Shown: positions 1 to 8,732 of the stretch, one piece after another
How positions within the stretch are numbered: position 1 is the stretch's first letter
Layout: the number at the start of each line of letters is the position of its first letter
Assembly: GCA_001725355.1 (NCBI GenBank)
Contig: MEGD01000006.1
Location: forward strand, 22,106-86,105
DNA from: Novosphingobium sp. SCN 66-18
GTDB lineage: Bacteria; Pseudomonadota; Alphaproteobacteria; Sphingomonadales; Sphingomonadaceae
Reading direction: 5' to 3'
DNA: 64,000 bases
The notes under the pieces: generated by a model
What the model was told of the DNA's origin: nothing
The model's input: only the letters and a program-made list of their open reading frames with translations
Database searches by the model: none
Program-made: the position numbers and the translations under genes

Positions 1-926
1 CCACCCGCAAGGGCGTCACCACCTCGGAATGGAACCTGCTCAAGTCGGCGGTCCAGTGGACGATCGACACGGGCCGCGCCGATCACGGGATCGATGCCGT
101 GCGGGAATGGCTCGGCACCTACCCCTCCCAGGTCGAAACCGCACTCGACAGCGTGGACCATCTGATCCCCGTTTCCCGCGAGCTCGCCTTCAACCTGCGC
201 GATTTCGGATCGGGGGGCGCCTATGGCCATTATTTCAACGGGCCTTCGACGCTCGACATTCGCCACGACGAATTTGTGGTGCTCGAGCTCGAGCGCCTGA
301 AGGCAATGCCGGACCTCTTCAACGTCATCGTCATGGTGGTCGTGAACGCGGTCACGCAGGAGCTCTACCTCTCGGCGCGCGACAAGCCCCGCTTCGTGCT
401 CTGCGACGAAGCCGCGCAGTTCATGACCACGACCGATGGGCAGGACCTGTCGCGTCTCGCCGAGGCCTTCGGCCAGGGCTATCGGCGCGCCCGCAAATAT
501 CGCGGCTCGTTCGGCATCGTGCTGCAGTCGATGAACGACCTCATGCTGTTCGGCGGTACCGGCCAGGTCATCCTCGAAAATGCCGCGACCCGCTTACTGC
601 TGCAGGGCTCGACCTATGACCGGGCCGTCGACAACAAGATCCTCGATTATTCGGGGTTCGTCCTCGACCTGCTGAAGTCGGTCCGCAATTCCAAGCCCAA
701 CTATAGCGAGGTCTTCATCGACTCGCCGCTGGGCCTCGGCATCGCGCGATTGGTCGTCGATCCCTTCTCCTACTGGATCAACACCTCGGCGCCCGATGAG
801 GTGGCGGCCTTCGAGGCGCTCATGCGCCAGGGTCTCTCGCCGCTCGAAGCGATCTGCCGGCTCGCCGGCGTCGACCCATCCGAGATCCTGGGGGCGCCCG
901 CTGCGCCTGGCCTGGTGGGAGCGTAA
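1..926 (+). CDS. traC: TraC, F-type T4SS ATPase (C-terminal part)
   Basis: This is the C-terminal 307 residues of the F-type conjugation ATPase TraC (VirB4 family), which energises pilus assembly at the inner membrane. The start lies upstream of the window and the first complete codon is at base 3. A Walker-B-like segment VLCDEA sits near residue 135 of the fragment, followed by the conserved stretch around QSMNDLM typical of the VirB4/TraC C-terminal RecA-like lobe. The Walker A motif must lie outside the window. It is the first visible gene of the transfer operon and is followed after 5 bp by a small membrane protein gene. Confidence 0.9.
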   Translation, partial: TRKGVTTSEWNLLKSAVQWTIDTGRADHGIDAVREWLGTYPSQVETALDSVDHLIPVSRELAFNLRDFGSGGAYGHYFNGPSTLDIRHDEFVVLELERLKAMPDLFNVIVMVVVNAVTQELYLSARDKPRFVLCDEAAQFMTTTDGQDLSRLAEAFGQGYRRARKYRGSFGIVLQSMNDLMLFGGTGQVILENAATRLLLQGSTYDRAVDNKILDYSGFVLDLLKSVRNSKPNYSEVFIDSPLGLGIARLVVDPFSYWINTSAPDEVAAFEALMRQGLSPLEAICRLAGVDPSEILGAPAAPGLVGA

Positions 927-931
927 TCGCC

Positions 932-1258
932 ATGGCGCGCTTCACCCCTCACCCCGATCAGCTGCCGCTCAACTGGTCCGACACGCAAGCGATCGAAGTG
1001 ATCGTCGAGCAACGGCTCGCCGAGCGCTTCAAGGCGGAATCCTTCCAGTGGCGCTTCCGGCTGGTGATGATCGAGACCGTGATGATGGGCATGCTGGTGC
1101 TCTTCGCAGGGCTCCTGCTCAAGCAGCCCACGATGATGGTGCTGCGCGCCTCGCTGCTGGTCGCCGGCTCCTGCCTTGCGACCGGTCTTCTGCTGCTCAG
1201 CCTTTCGGCCGGCACCGCGAAGCTGATGAGCCGCCTGCGGCGCTGGAGGCGGCGATGA
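932..1258 (+). CDS. small membrane protein in the tra operon
   Basis: A 108-residue protein with a charged N-terminal half (about residues 1-45), two hydrophobic segments (about 47-65 and 70-93) and an Arg-rich end. It lies between traC and traW, where F-like plasmids carry small accessory genes such as trbI. I cannot assign it to TrbI, which usually has one membrane anchor and a periplasmic domain. The stop overlaps the next start (ATGA), so it is co-translated with its neighbours. A role in the envelope-spanning transfer apparatus is inferred from position only. Confidence 0.7.
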   Translation: MARFTPHPDQLPLNWSDTQAIEVIVEQRLAERFKAESFQWRFRLVMIETVMMGMLVLFAGLLLKQPTMMVLRASLLVAGSCLATGLLLLSLSAGTAKLMSRLRRWRRR

Positions 1259-1488
1259 ACGGGCTCACTTCGTCAACCCCGTCGCCCTCGGCGATCCGGC
1301 TCACGGTAAGTGGCTTCCTGCTTCTGCTCGTCCAGAGCGGGCTCCTGCTGATGTCGCCCTCGCTCGGCTCCGAGAATGGCCTGCTGATCTGGATCCTCAC
1401 GCCCCTGGCTGCCGCGGCCTTCCTCGCCGCACTGATCGGCATTCCCGAGCCGCCTGAAGCGCATTGGAGGCAGCGTCATGGGCGGTAG
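1255..1488 (+). CDS. small two-helix membrane protein in the tra operon
   Basis: A 77-residue protein read from the ATG that overlaps the previous stop as ATGA; its own stop overlaps the traW start by 11 bp. After about 15 polar residues it has two hydrophobic segments (about 16-34 and 43-61) and a short basic tail. There is no recognisable domain. The tight overlaps on both sides support it as a real gene, since the longer open frame upstream is only a shadow of traC. Function is unknown; position suggests an inner-membrane accessory of the transfer complex. Confidence 0.6.
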   Translation: MNGLTSSTPSPSAIRLTVSGFLLLLVQSGLLLMSPSLGSENGLLIWILTPLAAAAFLAALIGIPEPPEAHWRQRHGR

Positions 1489-2167
1489 TCTTGTCCGCGG
1501 TATTCGCCGCAGCCCCATCCTCGCCATTCTGGCCGGTGGCAGTGCCTTGGCAGCGGCCGGCACGATGGCGCTCGCCACTCCCACCGGCTCGATCGCCTCT
1601 CGCAGCACGATCGGCCGGACATGGCCGATCGCCGAGCCCGACGCTCTGGCCGAGATCGAAGCCAAGGTTGCGACGCTGCCCAGCGAAATGGGCAAGGCGT
1701 TCGGCCCGCGGAACAGCTGGAGCGCACTCAAGGCCGCACCGCTCGGGATCGCCAGCGCGGACCGTGTCCGCAGCGTCGTCCCCTTCTACACGCTCGACTT
1801 CGACATCACGCTACCCGACGGGAAGACGCTCTACCCCAAGGGCTTCACCTTCAATCCCCTGACTTATGTGAAGCTGCCGCAGCGCCTCGTCGTCGTGCAC
1901 CCGCGCGACCTTGGCTGGGCGCTCCGCAACGCACGGTCCAGCGACTTCATCCTGCTCTCGGCGCTCGGCAGTCAGAATGGCGATGCGATCGACCTGTCCG
2001 AAAAGACCGGGCGGCCGATCTACATTCTCGAGGAACGGGTCAAGCAGCGGCTCGGGCTGACGGTGGCGCCGGTCATCGTCGAGCAGTCGGGCACGCGCCT
2101 CGTGCTGACCGAATACGGGCCCAAGAGCCGGGCGATCTCGACCGCATCGAAAAGGGCCGCGCGATGA
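1478..2167 (+). CDS. traW: TraW, F-type pilus assembly protein
   Basis: A 229-residue exported protein, close to the roughly 210 residues of F TraW. An N-terminal hydrophobic signal (about residues 10-30) is followed by the family hallmark near residue 46, IGRTWPIAEPDAL, which corresponds to the 'WPI-EPD' motif of TraW. TraW is periplasmic and acts with TraU, TrbC and TraF in pilus extension and mating-pair formation. The start at 1478 lies inside the preceding small gene and the stop overlaps traU as ATGA, so traW, traU and traN are translationally coupled. Confidence 0.9.
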   Translation: MGGSLVRGIRRSPILAILAGGSALAAAGTMALATPTGSIASRSTIGRTWPIAEPDALAEIEAKVATLPSEMGKAFGPRNSWSALKAAPLGIASADRVRSVVPFYTLDFDITLPDGKTLYPKGFTFNPLTYVKLPQRLVVVHPRDLGWALRNARSSDFILLSALGSQNGDAIDLSEKTGRPIYILEERVKQRLGLTVAPVIVEQSGTRLVLTEYGPKSRAISTASKRAAR

Positions 2168-3180
2168 TCGGCCGTCTCCCCGTCTTCGTCGTCGGACTGC
2201 TGATCGGTCTCGTGATGACGCTTGCTCTTCCGGGCCATGCCCACGCCTCCAAGTGCGAGGCGGGCACCGTCTTCAACCCCATCACCAAGGTGCGCTGGAC
2301 CTGCATCTTCCCGATCACGATCGGCGGCATTCGGGTGGGGAGCTTCGACAAGCTCGACAAGGCGCTCGACGCGCAATCCTCTTCGAAGCCGCTTTGCGCC
2401 TGCCGCAAGGGCATCCAGTTCTGGTTCGGGGTCAAGGTGTCCTACTGGTCGCCGAATCGCATGGTCGATGTCGTGACCGAACCGGGGTGCATGATGGCAC
2501 TCGGCGCCGATCTCATGCCGACCGGCGGCAAGCTGCAGGGCAGTCAGTCGTCGATCTCGGACGGCACCAATACGCGCAAGATGTTCGCGCAGATGCATTA
2601 TTACATTGCGCCGGTCTGGGCGATGCTCGACATGTTCACGGACCTGCCATGCCTCGAAAATGATGGCTTCGATGTCGCCATGATGACCGAGGTGCTGCCG
2701 ACCTGGCAGTCGGGCACGCTGGGCGCGATCATCCAGCCCGAAGGCATATTGTTCGGCAACCCCGCCGCTGGCCTCGCCTGCATGGGCGACAGCGCGGCGG
2801 CGGCCGCCGGCAAGGTCATCGACCCGCTCTTCTGGTGTATGGGGAGCTGGGGCGCGACCTATCCGATCGCCGGCGACATCCATTTCGACGACAGTGTCGA
2901 GGCCTGGGCGGGGCTTGCCGCGCGCGGTGTCTTCATGATGGGCCGCCTGGGCGCGCTCACCATCAGCTCGGCCGACGGTTGCTCGTTCGTGCCCCAGCCC
3001 GTCTGGACCAAGTCGCGCTACAAGCTCCAGATCATGGAGCCCGTGAAGGGCGGCAAGTGCGTCAATATCGGCAGGCCTGGTTCACTCTGGTCCTCGGCCA
3101 AACATGCCCCGGGCAAGGACAATGCCCAGTTCATGCTCTTCGAGAAGGTGATCTGCTGCGCCGGGATACCGGTGCCATGA
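2164..3180 (+). CDS. traU: TraU, F-type conjugal transfer protein
   Basis: A 338-residue protein (F TraU is about 330) with a cleavable signal peptide (hydrophobic residues about 7-26, ending AHA-S). It is Cys-rich (for example CACRKG, FWCMGSW, ICCAG), as expected for this periplasmic, disulfide-bonded protein of DNA transfer and pilus assembly. The many cysteines fit the two thioredoxin-fold proteins encoded downstream (TraF and the TrbB-like protein), which probably help it fold. The start is the ATGA overlap with traW; the end overlaps the next gene in the same way. Confidence 0.92.
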   Translation: MIGRLPVFVVGLLIGLVMTLALPGHAHASKCEAGTVFNPITKVRWTCIFPITIGGIRVGSFDKLDKALDAQSSSKPLCACRKGIQFWFGVKVSYWSPNRMVDVVTEPGCMMALGADLMPTGGKLQGSQSSISDGTNTRKMFAQMHYYIAPVWAMLDMFTDLPCLENDGFDVAMMTEVLPTWQSGTLGAIIQPEGILFGNPAAGLACMGDSAAAAAGKVIDPLFWCMGSWGATYPIAGDIHFDDSVEAWAGLAARGVFMMGRLGALTISSADGCSFVPQPVWTKSRYKLQIMEPVKGGKCVNIGRPGSLWSSAKHAPGKDNAQFMLFEKVICCAGIPVP

Positions 3181-5288
3181 CAGACACGCTTCCCCCTGTT
3201 CCCGCGCAAGACGGCCGTCCATTCCGGAGGTCTGTCCGCCAAGGCCCCTACGATCGAGGGCTGCTGCGCGGGACCGGAGCGGCGCTGCCGCGCCTCCCTG
3301 GCGGCGTCGCTCCACCCCCGGCCAGCGCGGCCGCAATGCCGCCTCGACGGGACCGGCGTATCCTCTCCGCCTGTTCCATCGTAGCGGTCGCGCTGGCCCT
3401 TCCTTTGGCATCGTCCGCCTCGGCTCCGACAATGGAGGACCGAGCGCGGGCAGCGGCGGACGCCTCTCGCGCCAAGACAGACGACAGCGATGCGCTCCAG
3501 CAGAATTATGTGACGCCGGGGCTCGCGGGCCAGTCAATCTCAACCGTCGACAACAGTCGGACCTTTGCGCCCAATATCGCGTGCCAGAAGACGGCGACGA
3601 TGCTCGAAGTGCTGGTCCAGCCTTCCGGCACGGGTGATCTCGGCACGGTCGCCATCGCCCGCGACACCGATCTCGACGGAACGGTCGACAGCACCTCCAA
3701 GCTGCCGGTTCTGGTGTCGGGGATCTGCGCCAATGGCGTGGTGTCCTGCCAGCCCGGCAGCTGGAATGGCTGCAGCTTCTACCGCTGGGATGTCGATGCC
3801 ACGAAGGCTTTGAAGCTGACGGCGGTGGACATGCCCAAGCTCGCCGGCTGCTACTGCATCAACAACAGCTGCGGCGCCAATCTCGCCTGGGGCAATATGC
3901 CCTCGGTCCTGCGCGACCTGGGCGGCGGCATGATCGGCGCTCTGACGACCGCCGATCCGCGTTACGGCGTAGCGGAGGCGGTGATCGATGGTCCCGCCAT
4001 ACGCTATGTCGGCGCGCAGTCGACCGCCTGCTCATCCAATCCCAGCCTGCCCCAGACCGCCTATCGCTCCAATCCCGCGACCATCGCCTCCGACGCCTAC
4101 GCGGCCTCGACGGGCAGTGGCGTGTTCCAGGCGCTCAAGGGGTCCGCGATCGGAACTGGCACATCGCTCCAGTACCGGCATTGCACGATCGAGCGGCGGG
4201 TGACGGTGCTCAAGCCTGCCGCCGAAGATATCATCAGCCGGACCTCGGGCGGCTATTCGACGATTCAGAACGGATCCTCGTTCGATTTTCTGATGGGCTC
4301 GCCCGCGGACAACAGCCTGGCCGGCGGGAGTTGCACGCTCATCGATTTCCGGATGACGTTGCATGTTACCGATCCCGATCGGATCGTCGACGCGCGCCTC
4401 ACCGAATTCTTTGCCGATGACTGGGGACAGGTCCGCATCGATGGGCAGCTGGTTGGATCGGGGCCCTCGCCCTGGACGTCGATGGGTCTGCCGCCATCAA
4501 AATGCGAGCTCAAGAAGACCTTCTATGCCTTTCCCAATCTCGATCTGAAGCCCTGGCTCACCGCCGGCGATCACGAGGTCTGGCTTCGCGTCGCGGTCGG
4601 GGCAGGCGGCGAGGGCTTTGCGCAAGTTCATGTCGATGTCGACAACAGCTGCAAGACGCTGGAGCAGCTGGTCGACGGATGTGGTTCGACCGCGTCGGAC
4701 CCGCAATGCAAGCTCGACACCGAGCTTGTCGATGGCATCCAGACCTGGATCAATGGCGTCGCGACGGGTCTGGGGCCCCTGCCCCAGACCCGCATTCTCG
4801 GCGGTCCGGCCTGTCCTACCGATCTTACCCGCGACTTCTTCCTCAAGGATCGCACCTATCGCTGTTCGGTCGATGATGTCGCCAGGCCCGACACGAGCCG
4901 CGGCACCTACATCATCGACCATTCGACCGAGACGATGTTGGCCGACCGGTCGCGACAGAGCGACGGCAGCTTTGCCAGCACCACGCGCCCCTTCAGCCTG
5001 CCCGATCATGGCTCGGTGCCGGCATGCGAGCCCGTGTGCAAGACGCGGGCGCCCAAGGCGAACAGCGACGCCGCGCCCGATGGCGTGGTCGGCGCCAAGC
5101 AGAACGTGCCCACCGGCTACGACACCTTCTTCCACGCCTGCACCGCCAACAACCAATGCCCGGCAGGCCCGGGCGAAGAGGTCGTCTCTGCCTGCGGCTG
5201 CCTTGATGATTTTCCCGAAGCTGTCGTGATGATGCAGACGGTCCGCCTCGCCGGCGCGGACTTGGTCTGCACGGGGAGCGTGCAATGA
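3177..5288 (+). CDS. traN: TraN N-terminal part, mating-pair stabilisation
   Basis: A 703-residue Cys-rich exported protein carrying the N-terminal and middle parts of TraN (segments such as GSWNGCSFYRWD and GCYCINNSCG). TraN is the outer-membrane adhesin that stabilises mating pairs in F-type systems. The conserved TraN C-terminus is absent here and is encoded by the next gene. The ATGA overlap favours the start at 3177, but the signal peptide (MPPRRDRRILSACSI...) begins 53 residues later, so an ATG at 3336 (650 residues) is a credible alternative start. Confidence 0.8.
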   Translation: MTDTLPPVPAQDGRPFRRSVRQGPYDRGLLRGTGAALPRLPGGVAPPPASAAAMPPRRDRRILSACSIVAVALALPLASSASAPTMEDRARAAADASRAKTDDSDALQQNYVTPGLAGQSISTVDNSRTFAPNIACQKTATMLEVLVQPSGTGDLGTVAIARDTDLDGTVDSTSKLPVLVSGICANGVVSCQPGSWNGCSFYRWDVDATKALKLTAVDMPKLAGCYCINNSCGANLAWGNMPSVLRDLGGGMIGALTTADPRYGVAEAVIDGPAIRYVGAQSTACSSNPSLPQTAYRSNPATIASDAYAASTGSGVFQALKGSAIGTGTSLQYRHCTIERRVTVLKPAAEDIISRTSGGYSTIQNGSSFDFLMGSPADNSLAGGSCTLIDFRMTLHVTDPDRIVDARLTEFFADDWGQVRIDGQLVGSGPSPWTSMGLPPSKCELKKTFYAFPNLDLKPWLTAGDHEVWLRVAVGAGGEGFAQVHVDVDNSCKTLEQLVDGCGSTASDPQCKLDTELVDGIQTWINGVATGLGPLPQTRILGGPACPTDLTRDFFLKDRTYRCSVDDVARPDTSRGTYIIDHSTETMLADRSRQSDGSFASTTRPFSLPDHGSVPACEPVCKTRAPKANSDAAPDGVVGAKQNVPTGYDTFFHACTANNQCPAGPGEEVVSACGCLDDFPEAVVMMQTVRLAGADLVCTGSVQ

Positions 5289-6409
5289 TCGGCTTCGCCA
5301 CAAAGAGGCGCCGGCGCCTGGATCTTCGCGGTGCCGCGCTTGGACTGGTGCTCGGCATGGGGCTGACCGTCGCCTGCCCGAGCATCGCCAGCGCGCAGCA
5401 AATCTGTGCAGCGGACCTCAACAACAATGGCGATGCGGCGGACGAAGGCGAGCAGGCGAGCTGCCTCGCCACGACCAGCGGCGCCTGGCTCTGCCCGATC
5501 CAGCAGGTCGACTGCGTGGCGGATGCTGTTGGGCAATATAGCTGCCCGGTCGGCGCCCAGTACGCGTGCGTCGTGAAGAGCACCGGCGGGCCACCCGCCT
5601 GCTCGCCCAATCAGTGCGCCGACCTTGCGACCAACCCGATCGTCGAAGAGCCGCCGATGGATGATCCGGGCACCGAGCCCAATGGCGCCATCGACGCTGA
5701 CGGCAACTGCCTCGGGCAGATCGAGATCTTCTCAGGACGTGGCATTCGCTGCCGGCCGCCTGGTCTTTCGACCACCTTTTCCAATTGCTGCAAGGATAAG
5801 GGCAAGATCGTCAAGGACGGCATGGGCTCGTCTATCGGCTCGATCGGCACCAAGATTGCGGTCGCCAAGGGCGTATTCACCGGAATGAAGGCGGCTTATG
5901 TCGCCTTCAAGGCGGGCGCCACGGCAAGCGAGGCGGCGAGTGCCGGCGCCCATGCGCTGATCGTGGGGCTCGACCCAACCTCGATCGCGGTCAGCCTCGC
6001 CATCAATTTCATGATGGAGTTCCTGTTCGCCGGTTGCGACAGCCAAGACATGGAAGCCGCCATGCTCCGCTCGTCGGGCATGTGCCATGAGATCGGCAGC
6101 TACTGCACCTCGAGTTTCCTCGGGCTTTGCCTGCAGAAAGCCCGCGGCAACTGCTGCTTCAACACGAAGCTCGGCCGGATCATCCAGGAGCAGGGTCGAC
6201 CGCAGCTCAAGGCTTTCAACGGCAATCTCTGGGGCACGGCCAAAAAGCCAATGTGCCGGGGGTTCACACCGGAAGAGTTCCAGGCGCTCGACTTCAGCAA
6301 GATCGATCTCTCGGAATATTACGCCGACATCGAGGCCCGCGCCCAATCCGACATCCGACAAGACATGGGGGAGCGCGTCAATGCGTATCTCAAAGCCGTC
6401 AATCCGTAA
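5285..6409 (+). CDS. traN: TraN C-terminal part as a separate exported protein
   Basis: A 374-residue protein with its own signal peptide (hydrophobic residues about 15-37, ending SIASA-QQ), so it is exported on its own. The C-terminal third holds the TraN-typical block CCFNTKLGRIIQEQGRPQ followed by CRGFTPEEFQALDFSKIDL, normally at the end of a single TraN polypeptide. The N-terminal part has a Cys-rich, calcium-loop-like acidic segment (LNNNGDAADEGEQ). It is coupled to the preceding gene by an ATGA overlap. The two proteins together probably replace one TraN. Confidence 0.82.
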   Translation: MIGFATKRRRRLDLRGAALGLVLGMGLTVACPSIASAQQICAADLNNNGDAADEGEQASCLATTSGAWLCPIQQVDCVADAVGQYSCPVGAQYACVVKSTGGPPACSPNQCADLATNPIVEEPPMDDPGTEPNGAIDADGNCLGQIEIFSGRGIRCRPPGLSTTFSNCCKDKGKIVKDGMGSSIGSIGTKIAVAKGVFTGMKAAYVAFKAGATASEAASAGAHALIVGLDPTSIAVSLAINFMMEFLFAGCDSQDMEAAMLRSSGMCHEIGSYCTSSFLGLCLQKARGNCCFNTKLGRIIQEQGRPQLKAFNGNLWGTAKKPMCRGFTPEEFQALDFSKIDLSEYYADIEARAQSDIRQDMGERVNAYLKAVNP

Positions 6410-7262
6410 CGCGGCGCTTATCTTGGCTGTGGGTGCGGCAACCGCCGCGCTTGCGCAGGATGCCACGCGTGATGCCCCTTCAGGCAACGCCCGGCAATCT
6501 ACTACCGATCAAGGCCAGACGGTCATGGACCGGCTCGGACGCGCGATAAAGAGCGGCGAGGACGCCGCTGGACGCGCGCCGGATCCGCGACTGCCGCGCA
6601 CCGACAACCCCGCCGAGCGCCGGCGCGCCTTCGAAGCCTTGAGGGGCCGGACGTCGATGCCGGAGATGGAGGCACGGGCCCGTGCCGCACAGGCCAAGGG
6701 CGAGGCCAGCCTTGCCGCCGAGCGCGAGCGACAGGCCAAGGCGCTCCGCCAGGCTCTCGGGCTCGAACCCGCCGAGGAACAGGCGCTTGCCAAGGCCGCG
6801 CCGGCCGTTGCGGCAAAAGGCTGGGTGCCGGTGCTCTTCGTTTCCTCGTCCATGCCGATCCCGACGCTGCGCAACTATGCAGCCCAGCTCGAGCGGGTGC
6901 ACGGGGTCATGGCCTTTCGCGGCGTGCCGGGCGGTCTCAAGAGGATGGGCCCCATGGCCAAGCTGACCGCGCAGATCCTCCGGCTCGACCCAGGCTGCGA
7001 GGGACCGAACTGCGTGATGCGCGACGTCCAACTGATCGTCGATCCGATTGTCTTCCGCCAGCACGGTATCGCCCAGGTTCCCGCACTCGCGATGATCCCG
7101 GGCGATCCCACCCAGGCCTATTGCGAGCGCGACGACGACAGCCCCCGCGCAGCCCACGTCGTCTTCGGCGACAGCGCGCTTTCCGGAATGCTCGAAGAAT
7201 ATGCCCGCCTCGGCGGGAAAGAGGAGGTTGCCCATGCTCAGGCTCTTCTGGCTACTCGCTAG
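6381..7262 (+). CDS. trbC: TrbC, F-type pilus assembly protein
   Basis: A 293-residue exported protein with a short signal peptide (about residues 1-25, ending AALAQ), a charged Ala/Arg/Glu-rich middle (about 30-135) and a C-terminal TrbC domain from about residue 145 (WVPVLFVSSSMPIPTLRNYA, then QLIVDPIVFRQHGIAQVPA). TrbC is a periplasmic partner of TraW in F-pilus assembly. The start at 6381 overlaps the end of the TraN C-terminal gene by 29 bp; the longer upstream open frame has no signal and is a shadow. F TrbC is shorter (about 212 residues), the extra length being the middle segment. Confidence 0.88.
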   Translation: MRISKPSIRNAALILAVGAATAALAQDATRDAPSGNARQSTTDQGQTVMDRLGRAIKSGEDAAGRAPDPRLPRTDNPAERRRAFEALRGRTSMPEMEARARAAQAKGEASLAAERERQAKALRQALGLEPAEEQALAKAAPAVAAKGWVPVLFVSSSMPIPTLRNYAAQLERVHGVMAFRGVPGGLKRMGPMAKLTAQILRLDPGCEGPNCVMRDVQLIVDPIVFRQHGIAQVPALAMIPGDPTQAYCERDDDSPRAAHVVFGDSALSGMLEEYARLGGKEEVAHAQALLATR

Positions 7263-7842
7263 GTGGATTGCCGATCTCTGGCCGCGTCTGCGCCGTCTGC
7301 CGCGCAAGGCAGCGATGGCGCTGGGTGCCCCCGGCGCCGCCGATCAGCCCGCCCGGCCGGATCGCCTGTGGCGCGCCATGCTGGTGGTGCTGCCACTGGC
7401 GTTGCTCGCGGCGCTGGTGATGCCGCAGGTGACCCTGGTCATGTCCCCGTCGATCGAGGCCTTCGCCGTACGCAAGAGCCCGGGACCGATTGCCCGCGGC
7501 GACTATGTGATGTTCATGTTGCATCACCCGATCGCCGGGCCAAAGCCGGTCTCCGTCACCAAGCACGCGCTTTGCCTGCCTGGCGACCGACTGACCATGT
7601 TCGAGACCCCCTCCCCGCTCGTCTCGAACAGTTGGGACGGCCATTATTACTGCAACGGGCGGCTACTCGGGGTGAGCCTGCCTCAGGCCCATAATGGACT
7701 GAAGCTCGCCCATATGACGTGGAGCGGGATCATTCCCGCCGGCATGGCCTATGTCGGCTCGACCCACCCGCGCGGGTTCGACAGTCGCTATTTCGGTCTG
7801 CTGCCGATCGCGAGCCTGGTGCGGATGGAGCGCATACTGTGA
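7234..7842 (+). CDS. S26 signal peptidase of the conjugation system (TraF-peptidase type)
   Basis: A 202-residue membrane-anchored serine protease of the S26 family, as found in many conjugation loci, where it matures or cyclises pilin. An anchor at about residues 48-70 is followed by MSPSIEAF (candidate nucleophile Ser73, alternatively Ser71), the substrate-channel segment ARGDYVMF, and the general-base box VTKHALCLPGD with Lys110. The start at 7234 follows a good GAGGAGG ribosome site; an in-frame ATG at 7201 lies inside trbC. Despite sharing the name TraF in RP4 nomenclature it is unrelated to the thioredoxin-like TraF that follows. The target pilin gene is outside the window. Confidence 0.82.
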   Translation: MLRLFWLLARWIADLWPRLRRLPRKAAMALGAPGAADQPARPDRLWRAMLVVLPLALLAALVMPQVTLVMSPSIEAFAVRKSPGPIARGDYVMFMLHHPIAGPKPVSVTKHALCLPGDRLTMFETPSPLVSNSWDGHYYCNGRLLGVSLPQAHNGLKLAHMTWSGIIPAGMAYVGSTHPRGFDSRYFGLLPIASLVRMERIL

Positions 7843-8732
7843 GCGCGCGGCGGCTGATCGTCGCGGCAGCGACGTGCATCGTAGTGGCCTCGGCTCCGCT
7901 CAGTGCTCAGACGGGCAACCAGAGCCAAGGGCAGCGCCAGGGCTATTGGTGGTACGAGGTACCCAAGCCAAAGGCCGAAGAGAAAGCCGAGCCGGACGAA
8001 CTGGCAAAGCCCGTCATCCCGCCGATGGCCGAGCTGGCCACCTGGACACCGCCGAAGATCCGCAAGCTTATCGAGGCGCAGCGCGACTATGCGGCGACCG
8101 TACTGACGGTCGATGCGGTTGCCGATTTCTGGCGGCTCCAGGATTTCGCGCGGCGCAAGGCACGCGCGTTCGCCGGCGTGACGCAGATCGCGATGCTTCA
8201 GCATCCCGAGCTCAACTCGAAATCCGCGAACCCGATGGTCGGCGATGCCCGATCCGAGATGTCGGCGGAGAAAGATGCGATCCGCCGGTCATATCTCCGC
8301 GCGCAGGCGGGCGACTTTGCGCTCGTCATGTTCTCGCGTTCGTCCTGTGGCTATTGCCGGGTTCAGTGGCCGATCATCCAGCGGTTCCAGGAAGAGATGG
8401 GCTGGCAGGTGACGCTTCTCGATCTGGACAAGCGGCCGGACCTCAGCGCGCGCTTCGGAGTGGAGATCACCCCCACGACGATGCTGATCCGGCGCGGCAG
8501 CCAGCAGCGCATGATCATAGCCACGGGCGTCGAGGCATACCCTAACCTCGCGCAAATGGCCTACCAGGCGGTACGCCTGCTGCGGGGTGACATCCGGCCC
8601 GAGCAGTTCATGACGGGGCCGGGCGAAGATGCCGGCTTCTTCGATGCGCTGGGCAATGGCCCGGTGTCCGCGACCGACCCCCGTGCCCTCGGCGGCGACC
8701 TGGTCGACGCCTCGATAGGAGGCAAACCGTGA
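7839..8732 (+). CDS. traF: TraF, thioredoxin-fold F-type assembly protein
   Basis: A 297-residue periplasmic protein read from a GTG overlapping the previous stop (GTGA). It has a signal peptide (about residues 1-23, ending LSAQ), a helical TraF-specific region (about 70-150), and a thioredoxin fold with a redox-active C170-G-Y-C173 and a later cis-Pro segment EITPTT. F TraF itself has lost the CxxC, whereas this one keeps it, so active disulfide chemistry on TraU, TraN or TraH is plausible. It is followed by a second CxxC protein. Confidence 0.88.
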   Translation: MSARRLIVAAATCIVVASAPLSAQTGNQSQGQRQGYWWYEVPKPKAEEKAEPDELAKPVIPPMAELATWTPPKIRKLIEAQRDYAATVLTVDAVADFWRLQDFARRKARAFAGVTQIAMLQHPELNSKSANPMVGDARSEMSAEKDAIRRSYLRAQAGDFALVMFSRSSCGYCRVQWPIIQRFQEEMGWQVTLLDLDKRPDLSARFGVEITPTTMLIRRGSQQRMIIATGVEAYPNLAQMAYQAVRLLRGDIRPEQFMTGPGEDAGFFDALGNGPVSATDPRALGGDLVDASIGGKP

